Positions 1 through 9,852 are shown, counted from the first letter of the stretch. The stretch: DNA of 50,505 nucleotides from Bacillus dicomae (GCF_006494425.1 NZ_VHIV01000014.1:1-50505), one strand, 5' to 3'. The notes: generated from the sequence alone by a model not told the origin. Numbers and translations: made by a program.

Positions 1-9
1 GTGGTGAAT

Positions 10-918
10 ATGGCTAGGCAACGAAGCCCAGATCGTGACAAAGCATTTGAAATATACAAAACAAGTAAAGGTGAGAAGCCACTAATTGATATTGCAACTG
101 AGTTAAACCTCAAGCCTTCGCAAATCAGAAAGTGGAAATCACAAGATAAATGGGATGAGCAAATGAATGGTAACGTTACTATTGCGAAAAGGAGCGTTAC
201 TAATGTTAAAAATCCCAAAACGAAAGAAAAACTAAAAGAGATTTTAGAAGATGAAGAGCTGACCGAAAAGGAACGGCTCTTTTGTTTGTATTACGTGAAA
301 TATTTCAATGGTACGCAAGCTGCACTTAAAGCAGGTTACTCCAAAGATGGCGCTCATGTACAGGCTAGTCGATTACTAAGGCGTGAACGAGTTTCTTCCT
401 ATATAAGAGAGCTTAAAGGTGAGTTAGTTGAAAATGTATTTGTGGAAGCTATGGATGTGCTGAAAGAGTACATTAAGATCGCCTTTGCTGATATTACCAA
501 TTACCTTAATTTTGGGCAGAGAGAGATTACTATTCAGGATGATGATGGTAATGAGGTGACGAGGTTAGTTAACTTTGTAGACTTGTATGAGGCTGATATG
601 GTTGACGGCTCTATTATAACTGAGGTTAAACAAGGGCGTGACGGAATATCAGTAAAGCTCGCTGACAAGATGAAAGCCCTAGATAAGTTAGCGCAGTACT
701 TTGACTTAGTGCCTGACAACTTTAAACGCCAAATTGAAGAGGAACGCCACAAAATGCAGATGGAAGTGCAGAAAGCTCAAGTTGATAAGATAAAAGCTGA
801 TACTGCTCGTATTAAGGGTGAAGATAGTGAAGAATACGAGGACGATGGTTTCAAAGAGGCGCTAGAAGGTAAGGTAGAGGAAGTGTGGGATGACCATGAC
901 GACGATTCCGAAGCGTAA
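10..918 (+). CDS. terS: terminase small subunit
   Basis: Recognises phage DNA and loads it on the large terminase for head filling. The N-terminal 50 residues carry an HTH of the kind in PBSX XtmA (PSQIRKWK), followed by a Terminase_2-like domain (LTEKERLFCLYY, GTQAALKAGYS) and a charged C-terminal coiled segment. I chose the ATG at 10 because the protein then begins MARQRSPDRDK, typical of the family; GTG codons at 1 and 4 are in frame. Its ribosome binding site would lie across the window edge if the molecule is circular. It overlaps terL by 29 bases. Family assignment is firm, exact start less so. Confidence 0.9.
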   Translation: MARQRSPDRDKAFEIYKTSKGEKPLIDIATELNLKPSQIRKWKSQDKWDEQMNGNVTIAKRSVTNVKNPKTKEKLKEILEDEELTEKERLFCLYYVKYFNGTQAALKAGYSKDGAHVQASRLLRRERVSSYIRELKGELVENVFVEAMDVLKEYIKIAFADITNYLNFGQREITIQDDDGNEVTRLVNFVDLYEADMVDGSIITEVKQGRDGISVKLADKMKALDKLAQYFDLVPDNFKRQIEEERHKMQMEVQKAQVDKIKADTARIKGEDSEEYEDDGFKEALEGKVEEVWDDHDDDSEA

Positions 919-2209
919 AAAGAAACCTGCTCCATTCAAATTCAAGCCATTCTCCAAGAAGCAGATGAAGGTATTAACCTGGTGGAAGTCTAACAGTCCC
1001 GTTAAAGATTATGACGGGATTATTTGCGATGGTTCTATTCGCGCCGGGAAGACAGTTTCAATGGCTCTATCCTACGTTATGTGGGCAATGGAATCATTCG
1101 AAGGCGAGAACTTCGGTATGTGTGGTAAAACGATTGGTTCACATCGTCGTAATGTTATAACACCGCTCAAGAAGATGTTGAAGTCTCGTGGGTATAAGGT
1201 TAAAGATCATAGAAGTGAGAATATGCTTTCTATTACTAAAGATGGGGTAACGAATTTCTTCTATATCTTTGGCGGTAAGGATGAAAGCTCTCAGGACTTA
1301 ATTCAGGGGATTACATTAGCTGGTTGTTTCTTTGATGAAGTAGCGCTTATGGTTCGTAGTTTCGTAGATCAGGCGACTGGTCGTTGTTCTGTAGAAGGTT
1401 CAAAAATTTGGTTCAACTGTAATCCGTCAGGACCGTATCATTGGTTCAAGTTGGAATGGCTGGATAAGCGTAAGGAAAAAAACCTGCTGCATGTTCGCTT
1501 TACTATGGATGATAACTTATCCCTTTCTAAGAAGACAAAACAACGTTATTACAAGCTATATAGTGGTGTCTTCTTCAAACGATACATCTTAGGGTTATGG
1601 GCAGCTGCTTCGGGTCTTGTATTTGATATGTTCAAGGAAGAAGTCCACAAAGTAGATTCTATTGACCGTAATTACGTTGAATATTATGTGTCCTGTGATT
1701 ACGGTACACAGAATGCTATGGCGTATGGTTTATGGGGTAAGTGCATTGAAGAAGGCGACAAAGAAGTTTGGTACAAAATCAAAGAGTATCATTATAGCGG
1801 CCGTGATACAGAGAAGCAGAAAACAGACCAAGAATACTACGAAGACTATGAAGAATTTGTTGGTGATTTGCCAATTAAGGGAACTGTAGTCGATCCCTCT
1901 GCTGCTTCATTTATTGCTGTATTGGTTCGTAATAAGAGGAAAGTGTATAAAGCGCGTAACAACGTGAAAGAGGGGATCGGAAACGTTGGTATAGCACTTA
2001 ATACAGGCAGAGCATTCTTTAATGATTGTTGTGTTGAGACATTTAAGGAATTCGCTTCTTATATATGGGATGAAAAAGCAATTCAACGTGGTGAAGATAA
2101 GCCTCTAAAAGAGAATGACCACCACATGGATGAAACAAGATATTTCATTAACACGATAATATTTGGATTACGTAAAAAGAAGAAAAAGAAAAGAGGTGAA
2201 GCAACTTAA
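890..2209 (+). CDS. terL: terminase large subunit
   Basis: ATPase-nuclease motor that packages DNA through the portal. The N-terminal ATPase has a Walker A-like GSIRAGKT near residue 50 and a Walker B CFFDEVA near residue 145. The C-terminal nuclease shows acidic motifs SCDYGTQ and VVDPSAAS and ends with the HHMDETRYF segment common in PBSX-type TerL. At 439 residues it is full length. The start lies inside terS and the stop TAA shares its last A with the portal ATG, so translation is coupled. A second in-frame ATG is at 896. Confidence 0.95.
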   Translation: MTMTTIPKRKKKPAPFKFKPFSKKQMKVLTWWKSNSPVKDYDGIICDGSIRAGKTVSMALSYVMWAMESFEGENFGMCGKTIGSHRRNVITPLKKMLKSRGYKVKDHRSENMLSITKDGVTNFFYIFGGKDESSQDLIQGITLAGCFFDEVALMVRSFVDQATGRCSVEGSKIWFNCNPSGPYHWFKLEWLDKRKEKNLLHVRFTMDDNLSLSKKTKQRYYKLYSGVFFKRYILGLWAAASGLVFDMFKEEVHKVDSIDRNYVEYYVSCDYGTQNAMAYGLWGKCIEEGDKEVWYKIKEYHYSGRDTEKQKTDQEYYEDYEEFVGDLPIKGTVVDPSAASFIAVLVRNKRKVYKARNNVKEGIGNVGIALNTGRAFFNDCCVETFKEFASYIWDEKAIQRGEDKPLKENDHHMDETRYFINTIIFGLRKKKKKKRGEAT

Positions 2210-3747
2210 TGACAAATAAAAGGAAAGTTAGTGCGAAGGTAATTAAGGCAGCGGGAACAAATACTCAGGTGCTATCCCGTCAACAAGAGGGCGAAGAAGA
2301 GAAGTACGCTGTAAATGACATTATTGAACCGCCTTATAGGATAGAAGACCTACAGCAGATTAAAGAAAATAGCACGATTCTTGGCCAATGTATCGATGCA
2401 TACAAGCGCAATATAGCTGGGTTTGGTCATGAAATGAAATATAAACAAGAGGATGACAAGGAAACTCCTGAAATGAAAGCGGAGTGGACACTAGTTGATA
2501 CAGAAATCATTCCTTTATTTAGTTTCGACAAGCCATTCAAAGAGATCCTTGAAACTGCTATTGATGATAAAGAGACGACTGGAAATGGTTATATTGAAGT
2601 GATTCGTAATTTAGAGGGGAAACCTGCTGAATTAATAAACATGTTACCGCAGTACATGCGAGTAACACGTAAGGATAATAAACCTCAGGAAGTAACGTAC
2701 CTAATTAACGGAAAAGAAATCAAAAGAAAGAAAATATTCCGCCGCTATGTGCAAAGAGTGGGAACAGTAGATACTTACTTTAAGGAATTTGGAGATCCAC
2801 GCTTCTTAAATAAAGAGACTGGTGAGTTTTCTGATGTCTCGTTAGGAGAGAAAAACGCTACTGAAGTAATTCATCTGAAAATCGGTAATGGTCCTTATGG
2901 CATTCCACGTTGGGTATCGCATGTTGTTCACATGGTTGGTGCTAGAAAGGCAGAAGAATTAAACCTTCGCTATTTCAAACAAGGACGTCATATTCCAATG
3001 GCTATCTTATTGAAGAACGGGATTTTATCTGAAGAAAGTGAAGCAGCGATAACTGATTATGTTTCGAATGTTGAAGGCGAGGATAATCAACATAAATATC
3101 TTTTGTTACAAGTAGAAAGTGCTGAAGAAGGTGTTGTAGGCGATACACCACCTAAGGTAGACATTGAATTAAAATCACTAGCAGATATTCTACAAAATGA
3201 TGCTCTGTTCCTTGAGTATGATGAAAAGTCACGTCAAAAAGTACAATCAGCATTCCGATTACCTGATGTTTATGTAGGATATATTCGCGACTTTAACAGA
3301 GCGACTGCCGAGTCTGTACGAGAAATTACAGAAGAGCAGGTGTTTGAACCTGAACGGAGTGCTCTAGAATTCATTATTAATAATGTACTGCTTCTCCCAT
3401 ATGGATTAAAACACGTATATGTGAACCTACGTAAGTCAGAAATTAGTAACACTGAAGATATGGTTAAAACCATTGAGGTGCTTGCTGATAAAGGTGGATT
3501 AACATTCCAAGATGTACGTAATATCGCTAGTAATATGCTAAATAAAGAGTTCTCAGATTACGATATACCAGAAGCAAATGAACCAGTTGCTTTAGTAATC
3601 GAAAGGCATCGTAAGGTAGGCGGTTGGAAAAAAGGCTTAGGAGAAACGTTGCAGAAATCAGCTGACAGCAATTCAAATGAGGATTTAGTCAATGTAATGA
3701 AAGATGTACGTGACTTATTGGAGTCGATGCAAGATGCAGAAGATTGA
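2209..3747 (+). CDS. portal protein, PBSX/YqbA type
   Basis: Forms the dodecameric vertex ring through which DNA enters and leaves and on which the head assembles. The N-terminal IEPPYRIEDLQQIKENS and CIDAYKRNIAGFGH segments are typical of PBSX-type portals. The 512-residue length fits the family. The central stem/wing region includes GNGPYGIPRW, and there is an acidic C-terminal tail. Start overlaps the terL stop by one base. The 3' end overlaps the minor head gene by 14 bases. Confidence 0.93.
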   Translation: MTNKRKVSAKVIKAAGTNTQVLSRQQEGEEEKYAVNDIIEPPYRIEDLQQIKENSTILGQCIDAYKRNIAGFGHEMKYKQEDDKETPEMKAEWTLVDTEIIPLFSFDKPFKEILETAIDDKETTGNGYIEVIRNLEGKPAELINMLPQYMRVTRKDNKPQEVTYLINGKEIKRKKIFRRYVQRVGTVDTYFKEFGDPRFLNKETGEFSDVSLGEKNATEVIHLKIGNGPYGIPRWVSHVVHMVGARKAEELNLRYFKQGRHIPMAILLKNGILSEESEAAITDYVSNVEGEDNQHKYLLLQVESAEEGVVGDTPPKVDIELKSLADILQNDALFLEYDEKSRQKVQSAFRLPDVYVGYIRDFNRATAESVREITEEQVFEPERSALEFIINNVLLLPYGLKHVYVNLRKSEISNTEDMVKTIEVLADKGGLTFQDVRNIASNMLNKEFSDYDIPEANEPVALVIERHRKVGGWKKGLGETLQKSADSNSNEDLVNVMKDVRDLLESMQDAED

Positions 3748-4657
3748 TAAGTTACTAGATTCGTTGAATGAGTGGATTGAAAAGGCTGATACTGACGATT
3801 TCACTGCTGCATTACCCACTGATCTAGAAGTGTTGGGCATGTTACCGGGATATGTTGAGGGATTTGAAAAAGAAATTGCTAAACTGCTTCGGAAACAGAA
3901 GAAATACTTTATCGATGGAATTAAGAACTATACGAAAAAAGATGCTGTAGAGAAGAGTATCAAGATAAAGGATATTATCGACTTTGTTACTGGTAGCTTA
4001 TTCGGAGCAGATACTTTTGCCAAGAGCTTGAGCAAAGCAGCTAGGAAGTTTCTTAATTACACAATGAAAGATATGACGAAAGCTTTTATGGATGCAATTG
4101 ACCCGGATATTCAGTTTAATGTCTTCTCAAAACGTACTACAAAGTGGATTGATAGTTGGTCTGATGAATTAGGTAAAATCATGAAGATTAACTCTCACAA
4201 AGCAGTAGAACGTATTTTAAACGAAGGATTAGAAAAGGGGAAAGGTATTAAGGAAATTGCGAGAGAACTTGCGAAGCTTCCGGAATTCGACCGCAAAAGA
4301 GCGAAGACAACAGCGCAGACCGAAGTGCTTGCAGCATGCTCCGCTTCTCAATTCGAATCATATCGCCAATCTCCTGCCGTTACAGGTAAGAAGTGGCGTC
4401 ATAGTGGTGCGAAGAATAACCAACCTCGTGATAATCATGTGGCGTATGATGGTACAACGGTTCCGGTAGAGGAAGAATTTGAGCTTCCCGGTTCTGGGGA
4501 ACGTTGTATGTTTCCTCGTGATAGTTCGTTATCTGCTAAAGAGAGAGTGCGTTGCAAATGCGTAATGAGCCCAGCAGTAGATAACAATATATTAGGTCTT
4601 TCTGAAGAAGAGAAGCAGAAGATTAGGGAAGAAACTTTGAAGGAGTTGAATAAGTGA
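3734..4657 (+). CDS. minor head protein, SPP1 gp7 / Mu gpF type
   Basis: Predicted head-morphogenesis protein bound to the portal inside the procapsid. The C-terminal third has the Mu F domain signature: RAKTTAQTEV, KKWRHSG, DNHVAYDG and a Cys-rich end (RVRCKCVMSP). The N-terminal 170 residues are helical and lysine rich. I chose ATG 3734 (GGAG about 10 bases upstream, 14-base overlap with portal) over an upstream in-frame ATG at 3704 that lacks a ribosome binding site. 307 residues. Confidence 0.9.
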   Translation: MQKIDKLLDSLNEWIEKADTDDFTAALPTDLEVLGMLPGYVEGFEKEIAKLLRKQKKYFIDGIKNYTKKDAVEKSIKIKDIIDFVTGSLFGADTFAKSLSKAARKFLNYTMKDMTKAFMDAIDPDIQFNVFSKRTTKWIDSWSDELGKIMKINSHKAVERILNEGLEKGKGIKEIARELAKLPEFDRKRAKTTAQTEVLAACSASQFESYRQSPAVTGKKWRHSGAKNNQPRDNHVAYDGTTVPVEEEFELPGSGERCMFPRDSSLSAKERVRCKCVMSPAVDNNILGLSEEEKQKIREETLKELNK

Positions 4658-4842
4658 TGGGACCGAAAACGGCGAAATTACACCTAGTTACTGGAGAAAC
4701 TATTACATTAAACGGAAAGATCGTTCAAAACATGGCCAAAGGATTCGATAATGGGAATTTAATTGGAATAAGCCTTATTACAGATCCCGTGAGTAACATT
4801 ACTTACAATATGGCTAATGTTACTAAAATTGAATGGTTATAA
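4657..4842 (+). CDS. small head-module protein, unknown
   Basis: 61 residues, not recognised. An AAGGAG 12 bases upstream and a start overlapping the minor head stop (GTG at 4654 or ATG at 4657) indicate real, coupled translation. It looks like a small beta-rich protein (TAKLHLVTGETITLNGK). Small genes of unknown role are usual between gp7-like and protease genes in this family. Confidence 0.7.
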   Translation: MGPKTAKLHLVTGETITLNGKIVQNMAKGFDNGNLIGISLITDPVSNITYNMANVTKIEWL

Positions 4843-4861
4843 CTTGAAAGGAGGTGAACAA

Positions 4862-6070
4862 ATGAAAAAACGTAAGCTGAAGAACTTGCAGGTTTCCCAT
4901 GTGTCTTTTGTAGAGAATGGAGCAAACCAACGAAAGTTCTTTTTAACGAAATCAGAAGAACAACCAAACTTTGAAAAGCCTGTAAAGGTTGTTAAGTCAG
5001 ATGATGAGGAAAAGCGTCTTGTATATGGAATTGTATATGAACCTGATGCTATCGATGCTCATGGTGATTTCGCGGATGCAGAAACAATCGAAAAGGCAGC
5101 ACATGAGTTTATGCTCAAGTACCGACAAATCGATAAGAATCATGACTTTGTAGCAGGAGTTGGAGAAGTTGTTGAATCATATATTGCACCTGCTGATATG
5201 GAACTTAACGGCGAGCCTGTAAAGAAAGGTACATGGATTCTCACTACGAAAGCAGATGAGGAAACGTGGGAAGCTGTTAAGAAGGGCGAATTCCAAGGTT
5301 ATTCCCTTGCGGGAGTCGCTGAAACAGAAGTGATTGAGGAAGAAGTAACGAAAACTGAAGAGAAACAAATGAAGTCCTTCTTCCAATTGATGAAGGGCTT
5401 TTTTAGTGGAGAAAAAGTTGAAAAAGGCGAGGTTAGAGATAAATTTAACCAGAATAAACATCGTCGTGATGTAAATGCCTCCTTCTCTGCGTTAGAAGAT
5501 ACATTCTATCAATCTCTTTGGAATGCACCTACTGCTGATGTTATCGACTTAGATCGTATTGAAGAAGCTGCACTAGAATTTGTTGAGATTATCAATGAAT
5601 TGAAGGGTACAGAAACTGTTGTGAAGGCATGGGAGAACAAACCTGTTGTATCTCTTGCTGAAGAAGTAGAAAAAGCAGGTAAGAAAATTAGTGCTCCAAA
5701 CATGGCAGACATTGATTCTGCTATTGAGTCATTAGCAAACTTAAAAACACGCGTCACACCTTCATTGGAAGGCGCAGGAAGCGAGGAAGATGGTATGAAC
5801 CAAGAACAATTAGAAGCGTTATCTGCTGCAGTAGAGAAAGCTGTAGGTCCAATTAAGGAAGAGTTAGCGAATGTAAAAAAACACCTTAACCTTGATGAAG
5901 AAAAAACAGAAGAGGATATCAAGGTAGAAAAAGCTGTAGAAGCTGCTACTGCTCCACTACGTGAAGAGATTGAAACGTTAAAAAAATCTCAAGGCATTAG
6001 CAACCAACAGGATACTGATGTTGTTCAAAAATCAGATGTACAAAAAAACGTATGGAAAGGCTTATTGTAA
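4862..6070 (+). CDS. XkdF-type prohead protease fused to scaffold
   Basis: Residues about 50-165 resemble the XkdF putative serine protease (Peptidase S78_2-like): RLVYGIVYEPD, a candidate catalytic His in DKNHDF and Ser in GYSLAG. The rest is acidic and coiled (KEELANVKKH, APLREEIETLKKS), as expected of a scaffold removed on maturation. ATG 4862 is preceded by AAAGGAGGTG with good spacing; an in-frame ATG at 4817 lacks one. It sits directly before the capsid gene. Function is inferred from family and position. Confidence 0.88.
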   Translation: MKKRKLKNLQVSHVSFVENGANQRKFFLTKSEEQPNFEKPVKVVKSDDEEKRLVYGIVYEPDAIDAHGDFADAETIEKAAHEFMLKYRQIDKNHDFVAGVGEVVESYIAPADMELNGEPVKKGTWILTTKADEETWEAVKKGEFQGYSLAGVAETEVIEEEVTKTEEKQMKSFFQLMKGFFSGEKVEKGEVRDKFNQNKHRRDVNASFSALEDTFYQSLWNAPTADVIDLDRIEEAALEFVEIINELKGTETVVKAWENKPVVSLAEEVEKAGKKISAPNMADIDSAIESLANLKTRVTPSLEGAGSEEDGMNQEQLEALSAAVEKAVGPIKEELANVKKHLNLDEEKTEEDIKVEKAVEAATAPLREEIETLKKSQGISNQQDTDVVQKSDVQKNVWKGLL

Positions 6071-6091
6071 GCCCAAAGGAGGATTTTATAT

Positions 6092-7021
6092 ATGACACTT
6101 AATAACAAAACGATTATTGAAAAAGCGGACGTTACTCTTGCCACATTAGCTAGTGGCGGTTTAATGAATCCTGAGCAAGCTGATACATTTTTACGTATGG
6201 TGCAAAGTGCTCCTACGATTTTAAAGGATTCTCGATTTGTTCAAATGGCTTCAGATACTCGTAAAATTGAAAAAAACGGCTTTGGTTCTCGTATTCTACG
6301 TCCAGGTGTAGAAGGAACGCCATTAAAAGATTCTGATCGTTCTGCTCCAACAACTAGCACAGTTACATTAAATGCAAAAGAAGTAATTGCTGAAGTTCAT
6401 ATCACATATGACACATTAGAAAATAATATCGAGGGTAATAATCTTCAAAACACTATTATGCAGATGATTGCAGAGCGCGCGGCGTTAGATATCGAAGAAT
6501 TAATTATTAATGGTGACAAATCTTCTGCTGATACGTATTTAACATTACTAGACGGCTTACGTAAACAAGCGACTTCACATGTAATTGATCATGCGGCTGG
6601 TGCATTCTCTAAAGATGTATTTAAGAAAGCTTATAAAGCTGTACCTGCGAAATACCTTCGCAACCCTAAAGATTGGAAATTCTATTCTTCGCATGGATTA
6701 GAAGTTGAATGGAAAGACCAAGTTGCAGCACGACAAACAAACCTTGGTGACTTCTCACTTCAAGGCGGTTTAGCTTCAGCGTATGGTGTTCCTGTAGATG
6801 GTATTGCGATGTTACAACCTTATAATGATGGGGAAAATACTGTATCTGACATTTTATTAACTCATCCTAAAAACATTGTAGTTGGTATGAGCCGAAATAT
6901 CCGAATTGAAGTAGATAAAGATATCCGTGCTCGTAAGTTCATCATTGTTTTAACTGCAAAAGTGGATGCTAAATTTGAAGAGGAAGATGCAGTAGCGAAA
7001 GTTATCAAAGTTAAGGAGTGA
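6092..7021 (+). CDS. major capsid protein
   Basis: 309 residues, directly behind the protease/scaffold gene with a strong AAAGGAGG site. N-terminal [17 protein letters not shown], a central [20 protein letters not shown] helix and a C-terminal beta-rich part ([16 protein letters not shown]) match HK97-fold capsid proteins of PBSX-like modules. Expected to be the most abundant virion protein. Codon use is notably biased to A/T third positions, fitting high expression. Confidence 0.92.
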   Translation: MTLNNKTIIEKADVTLATLASGGLMNPEQADTFLRMVQSAPTILKDSRFVQMASDTRKIEKNGFGSRILRPGVEGTPLKDSDRSAPTTSTVTLNAKEVIAEVHITYDTLENNIEGNNLQNTIMQMIAERAALDIEELIINGDKSSADTYLTLLDGLRKQATSHVIDHAAGAFSKDVFKKAYKAVPAKYLRNPKDWKFYSSHGLEVEWKDQVAARQTNLGDFSLQGGLASAYGVPVDGIAMLQPYNDGENTVSDILLTHPKNIVVGMSRNIRIEVDKDIRARKFIIVLTAKVDAKFEEEDAVAKVIKVKE

Positions 7022-7027
7022 TGACTT

Positions 7028-7195
7028 TTGAACTACTATGCTAAATTAATTGTTGGTAAAACATATGACGTCCATGAACGTCTTTTTTTATTGGACCAAG
7101 AAGAGAAAGTTGCAAAGAAAACCTATGATTATCTAAATGGTAATGAACAATTTGAAGTTCGAAAAGAAGGTAGCAAATCTAAAGGAGAGGAGTGA
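7028..7195 (+). CDS. small protein with TTG start, unknown
   Basis: 55 residues (MNYYAKLIVGKTYDVHE…), read from TTG 7028 with AAGGAG at 7013-7018, a 9-base spacing. It fills the space between capsid and connector genes and ends in a lysine/glutamate-rich tail. The length, ribosome binding site and tight packing support a real gene. Comparable small genes sit here in related prophages; role unknown. Confidence 0.7.
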   Translation: MNYYAKLIVGKTYDVHERLFLLDQEEKVAKKTYDYLNGNEQFEVRKEGSKSKGEE

Positions 7196-7200
7196 TAAGT

Positions 7201-7590
7201 ATGCCACTTATTACTGCTCAAGAATTGATTGATTACACTGTACTGCCTGAAGTAAAGAATCGTCCTGTTCCTCTATTGGAGCAGGACATACTTGAGGCGG
7301 AAACAGAGATTTATAATTTATCAAAAATAGATTTTGGTGATAAGACGAAATATCCTGAAGTACCAGCAGAAGTGAAGTTAGCGTGCAAGAAATTGGCACA
7401 GTATTACGCTTATACAAACGCTGATACAACCGCGATGAAGGGCATTAAGTCTGAAAGTATTGGTAGTGGTGATTATTCTTATACAAAGGATAGTTCCAGT
7501 ATCACAAAACCATCTATTCTGTATTTGCTAAAGAAATTCATAGTGAATGCAGGAAAGAATAAAGTCACATTTAAAATGAGGACGATTTAA
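7201..7590 (+). CDS. head-tail connector, YqbG-like
   Basis: 129 residues. The pattern ITAQELIDYTVLPEV … AETEIYNLSKI … VKLACKKLAQYYAY is that of YqbG/gp6-like connectors that sit under the portal. ATG 7201 has GAGGAG about 8 bases upstream; a GTG at 7192 overlapping the previous stop is the alternative. The stop TAA shares its last base with the next ATG. Confidence 0.82.
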   Translation: MPLITAQELIDYTVLPEVKNRPVPLLEQDILEAETEIYNLSKIDFGDKTKYPEVPAEVKLACKKLAQYYAYTNADTTAMKGIKSESIGSGDYSYTKDSSSITKPSILYLLKKFIVNAGKNKVTFKMRTI

Positions 7591-7982
7591 TGTCTCTACA
7601 AGGGATGATGGTACATGAATGTGATATTTACCATTTGCAGAAGGAAACAAAGCCTGGTAAGTTCGGGCAGCCAGGAGAAGAGGTTTATTTATACAAGGAT
7701 ACTCCTGATATAGCAGAACAAAGCTGCTACTTTGCAGAGAATGTAGCGATTGCTAGACCTACTGCAATACAGTCTGCACCAAATCAATTAAATGAACAGC
7801 ATACGCGAGTATTGTTCATGCCTGGTACAGATATAAAACATAATGACAAGGTAATCAAGAAAAATACCAATGTCGTTTACTATATACGTAATCCTTTCCC
7901 AGTAGTACATCCACTTACTGGTGAGATTTCACATATAAAAGCCACTGCGGAGAGGAAGAGTGAACCATGGCTAGCCAAATAA
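7590..7982 (+). CDS. head completion protein, YqbH-like
   Basis: 130 residues, second connector/stopper candidate. Features MVHECDIYHLQKE at the N-terminus and a beta-rich core ending YYIRNPFPVVHPL, as in YqbH-type (DUF3599) proteins. Overlaps the next gene by 16 bases, so the order capsid-YqbG-YqbH-YqbI is conserved. Confidence 0.8.
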   Translation: MSLQGMMVHECDIYHLQKETKPGKFGQPGEEVYLYKDTPDIAEQSCYFAENVAIARPTAIQSAPNQLNEQHTRVLFMPGTDIKHNDKVIKKNTNVVYYIRNPFPVVHPLTGEISHIKATAERKSEPWLAK

Positions 7983-8452
7983 CGACTAGAGGATTTCGTG
8001 AGTTCAGTGCTAAGTTGAACCGTATGGCAAATGGATTAGATCAGAATGTTGCCTTATGGCTTGAAGCTAGTGGTTTTCAATTTCTAGAAGAGGTACAAAA
8101 TCAAATCATCTCATTAGCGGTTGTGGATACTAGGCTTCTTTTGAATTCATTCACAAAAGGAGATGGAGAGAACGTATGGCGCTCCTCTGACGGTGGGTTG
8201 ACGCTTGATGTGGGGACTTCGGTTTCTTATGCTAAAGTCGTGAATGACGGCCATCAACAAGTTAGACGATTCGTTCCAGGAAGATGGGAAGGTCATAATT
8301 TCGAATATGATCCGCATGCACCTACAGGAATGATGCTAACTGCTAAATTCATAGAAGGTCGCCCTTACTGGGATAATGCTATCGCTATCTATGAGCGCAT
8401 GTTCCAAACTGCATTCGACCGCCAGTTCCGACAATGGGTACATGGAGGTTAA
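7967..8452 (+). CDS. HK97 gp10-like tail-joining protein (YqbI-like)
   Basis: 161 residues. The segment LLLNSFTKGDGENVW … VGTSVSYAKVVNDGH is the signature of the HK97 gp10 family, which completes the head-tail joint. It also has RPYWDNA near the end. Four-base gap to the next gene. Confidence 0.87.
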   Translation: MASQITTRGFREFSAKLNRMANGLDQNVALWLEASGFQFLEEVQNQIISLAVVDTRLLLNSFTKGDGENVWRSSDGGLTLDVGTSVSYAKVVNDGHQQVRRFVPGRWEGHNFEYDPHAPTGMMLTAKFIEGRPYWDNAIAIYERMFQTAFDRQFRQWVHGG

Positions 8453-8455
8453 ATT

Positions 8456-8857
8456 ATGTACGCACAAATACATGGCTCTATGAAGGCTTTTGTCTTCGAT
8501 AACCTGCCACAAGGTACATTTACTTATCACGATCAGGTTCCAGAAGAAATAAAGATACCTTCAGTGTACTTCCCGCACCTATCAACGAATGATTTGAAAA
8601 ATACAAAGGATACATTCACCTTACTGTACACAATGACAGTGAGGTTTTTTAATGCAACAACAGAGGAAGCTATGGAGCTATCTGATAGAATTGCGAACTT
8701 AATTAGACGCAGCGGTTACACATTAAATCTTCGGAATGAGGATGGAAGTGAATCGACTGATACCGTCTATTTCAGAAGAGTGACTACCGCTCCGGTTGAG
8801 GTAGGTTCAGCTCAATTAACAATGATTTTTGAATACGAAAAGAACTATACCAATTGA
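8456..8857 (+). CDS. tail terminator/completion protein, YqbJ-like
   Basis: 133 residues. Position between the gp10-like protein and the tail tube is that of the tail terminator (gpU/XkdJ type). Alternating beta strands (TMTVRFFNATTEEAMELSDRIANLIRRSGY) fit that fold. Assignment rests mainly on synteny. Confidence 0.7.
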   Translation: MYAQIHGSMKAFVFDNLPQGTFTYHDQVPEEIKIPSVYFPHLSTNDLKNTKDTFTLLYTMTVRFFNATTEEAMELSDRIANLIRRSGYTLNLRNEDGSESTDTVYFRRVTTAPVEVGSAQLTMIFEYEKNYTN

Positions 8858-8872
8858 GGAGTGTGAAATTAT

Positions 8873-9361
8873 ATGTCAGGAACTAATAATAAAATGTACC
8901 GTGGTGATGAATTTTTAATTGCAGCGGTTATTGCAGACCCATCTGATCCATTAAAAGAGAAAATGGTTCGTCCGTTTGACCAAACAGACTCATCTCATTC
9001 GATTGAAGCGGATGAGATTGAAGTGGAATCTAAAGACAGAACGATTTCTGATTACGGAAAAATCTCAGAAACACGTTCATTTGAGGGAATTATGGCTGAA
9101 GGAGATCCATTTCCTGATGCAGCAAAAGCTAAGGTTCGTAATAAAGAGTACATTGAGCTCTATGAGATTAACAAACGTACGAAGAAAGCGGAAAAAGGAA
9201 CGTATATGATCACTTCGTTCGAAAAAACTGCTTCTACAGGGGAATTCGCAACTTATTCCATGGAAGTTAAACTTTCAGGTTCAGTGAGCGAAGAGACATT
9301 AACAGAAATCCCAGGAGGAGCAGGAGAAACTGCACCAGTAACACCTCCATCCGGTTCTTAA
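8873..9361 (+). CDS. major tail tube protein, TP901-1 type
   Basis: 162 residues forming the tail tube. The start MSGTNNKMYRGDEF, the middle EVESKDRTISDYG and the beta-rich core KGTYMITSFEKTASTGEFATYSM fit Phage_tail_2/TP901-1 major tail proteins. A Gly/Pro-rich C-terminal linker (PGGAGETAPVTPPSGS) looks like a truncated attachment for a surface domain. No sheath gene is present anywhere, so the tail is non-contractile. A terminator follows immediately. Confidence 0.85.
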   Translation: MSGTNNKMYRGDEFLIAAVIADPSDPLKEKMVRPFDQTDSSHSIEADEIEVESKDRTISDYGKISETRSFEGIMAEGDPFPDAAKAKVRNKEYIELYEINKRTKKAEKGTYMITSFEKTASTGEFATYSMEVKLSGSVSEETLTEIPGGAGETAPVTPPSGS

Positions 9362-9385
9362 GAGTAGGTTAATGCCTACTCTTTT
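9361..9385 (+). terminator. terminator after tail tube gene
   Basis: Stem AGAGTAGG / CCTACTCT with a 6-base loop and a following T run, beginning in the stop codon of the tail tube gene. It would reduce transcription of downstream genes relative to capsid and tube. Confidence 0.8.
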
Positions 9386-9429
9386 AAAATTTGAAAATAA
9401 CATCCAATTAAAAGGAGATTGATATATAT

Positions 9430-9852
9430 ATGCGTTTTGAAATCGAAGGAAAAGAATATGAATTAAAACTTACTTATAAATCTATTGCAGAGCTAAACAA
9501 GAAATATGAGGGTGGAGCGAACCAAGTTATCGCTGCTTGTTTGCAAGGTGACTTAGAATTATTTGAAGATGCGGTATACTTCGGATTAATGCATACAGAA
9601 GAAGGGTTTACACGATCTAAAGTTACAGCTGCTATTGAAAAATTGTTTGTAGAAGAAAAAATCTCACAACAATACATTGAAGATGTTCTTAATGAAGTGG
9701 TAGCGGACAATTTTTTCTACAAAGCGAAGACGAAGCAGTACAAAGCACGAATGAAGAAACAATTATTAGCGAAGAATCCGGAATTCAAGGAGATTGCAGA
9801 GGAGATGTACGGAACGGACGACGAACCGCAGACTTCTCTAGAGAAGAAATAG
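9430..9852 (+). CDS. tail assembly chaperone, zero-frame product (gpG-like)
   Basis: 140 residues (MRFEIEGKEYELKLTYKSIAELNKKY), typical of the TAC_12 chaperones that coat the tape measure protein during tail assembly. A-rich AAAAGGAGA ribosome binding site upstream. The -1 frame is open from 9681 through the end of the next gene, and a canonical slippery heptamer lies at 9711, so a longer fusion product is expected as in lambda gpG/gpGT. Confidence 0.87.
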   Translation: MRFEIEGKEYELKLTYKSIAELNKKYEGGANQVIAACLQGDLELFEDAVYFGLMHTEEGFTRSKVTAAIEKLFVEEKISQQYIEDVLNEVVADNFFYKAKTKQYKARMKKQLLAKNPEFKEIAEEMYGTDDEPQTSLEKK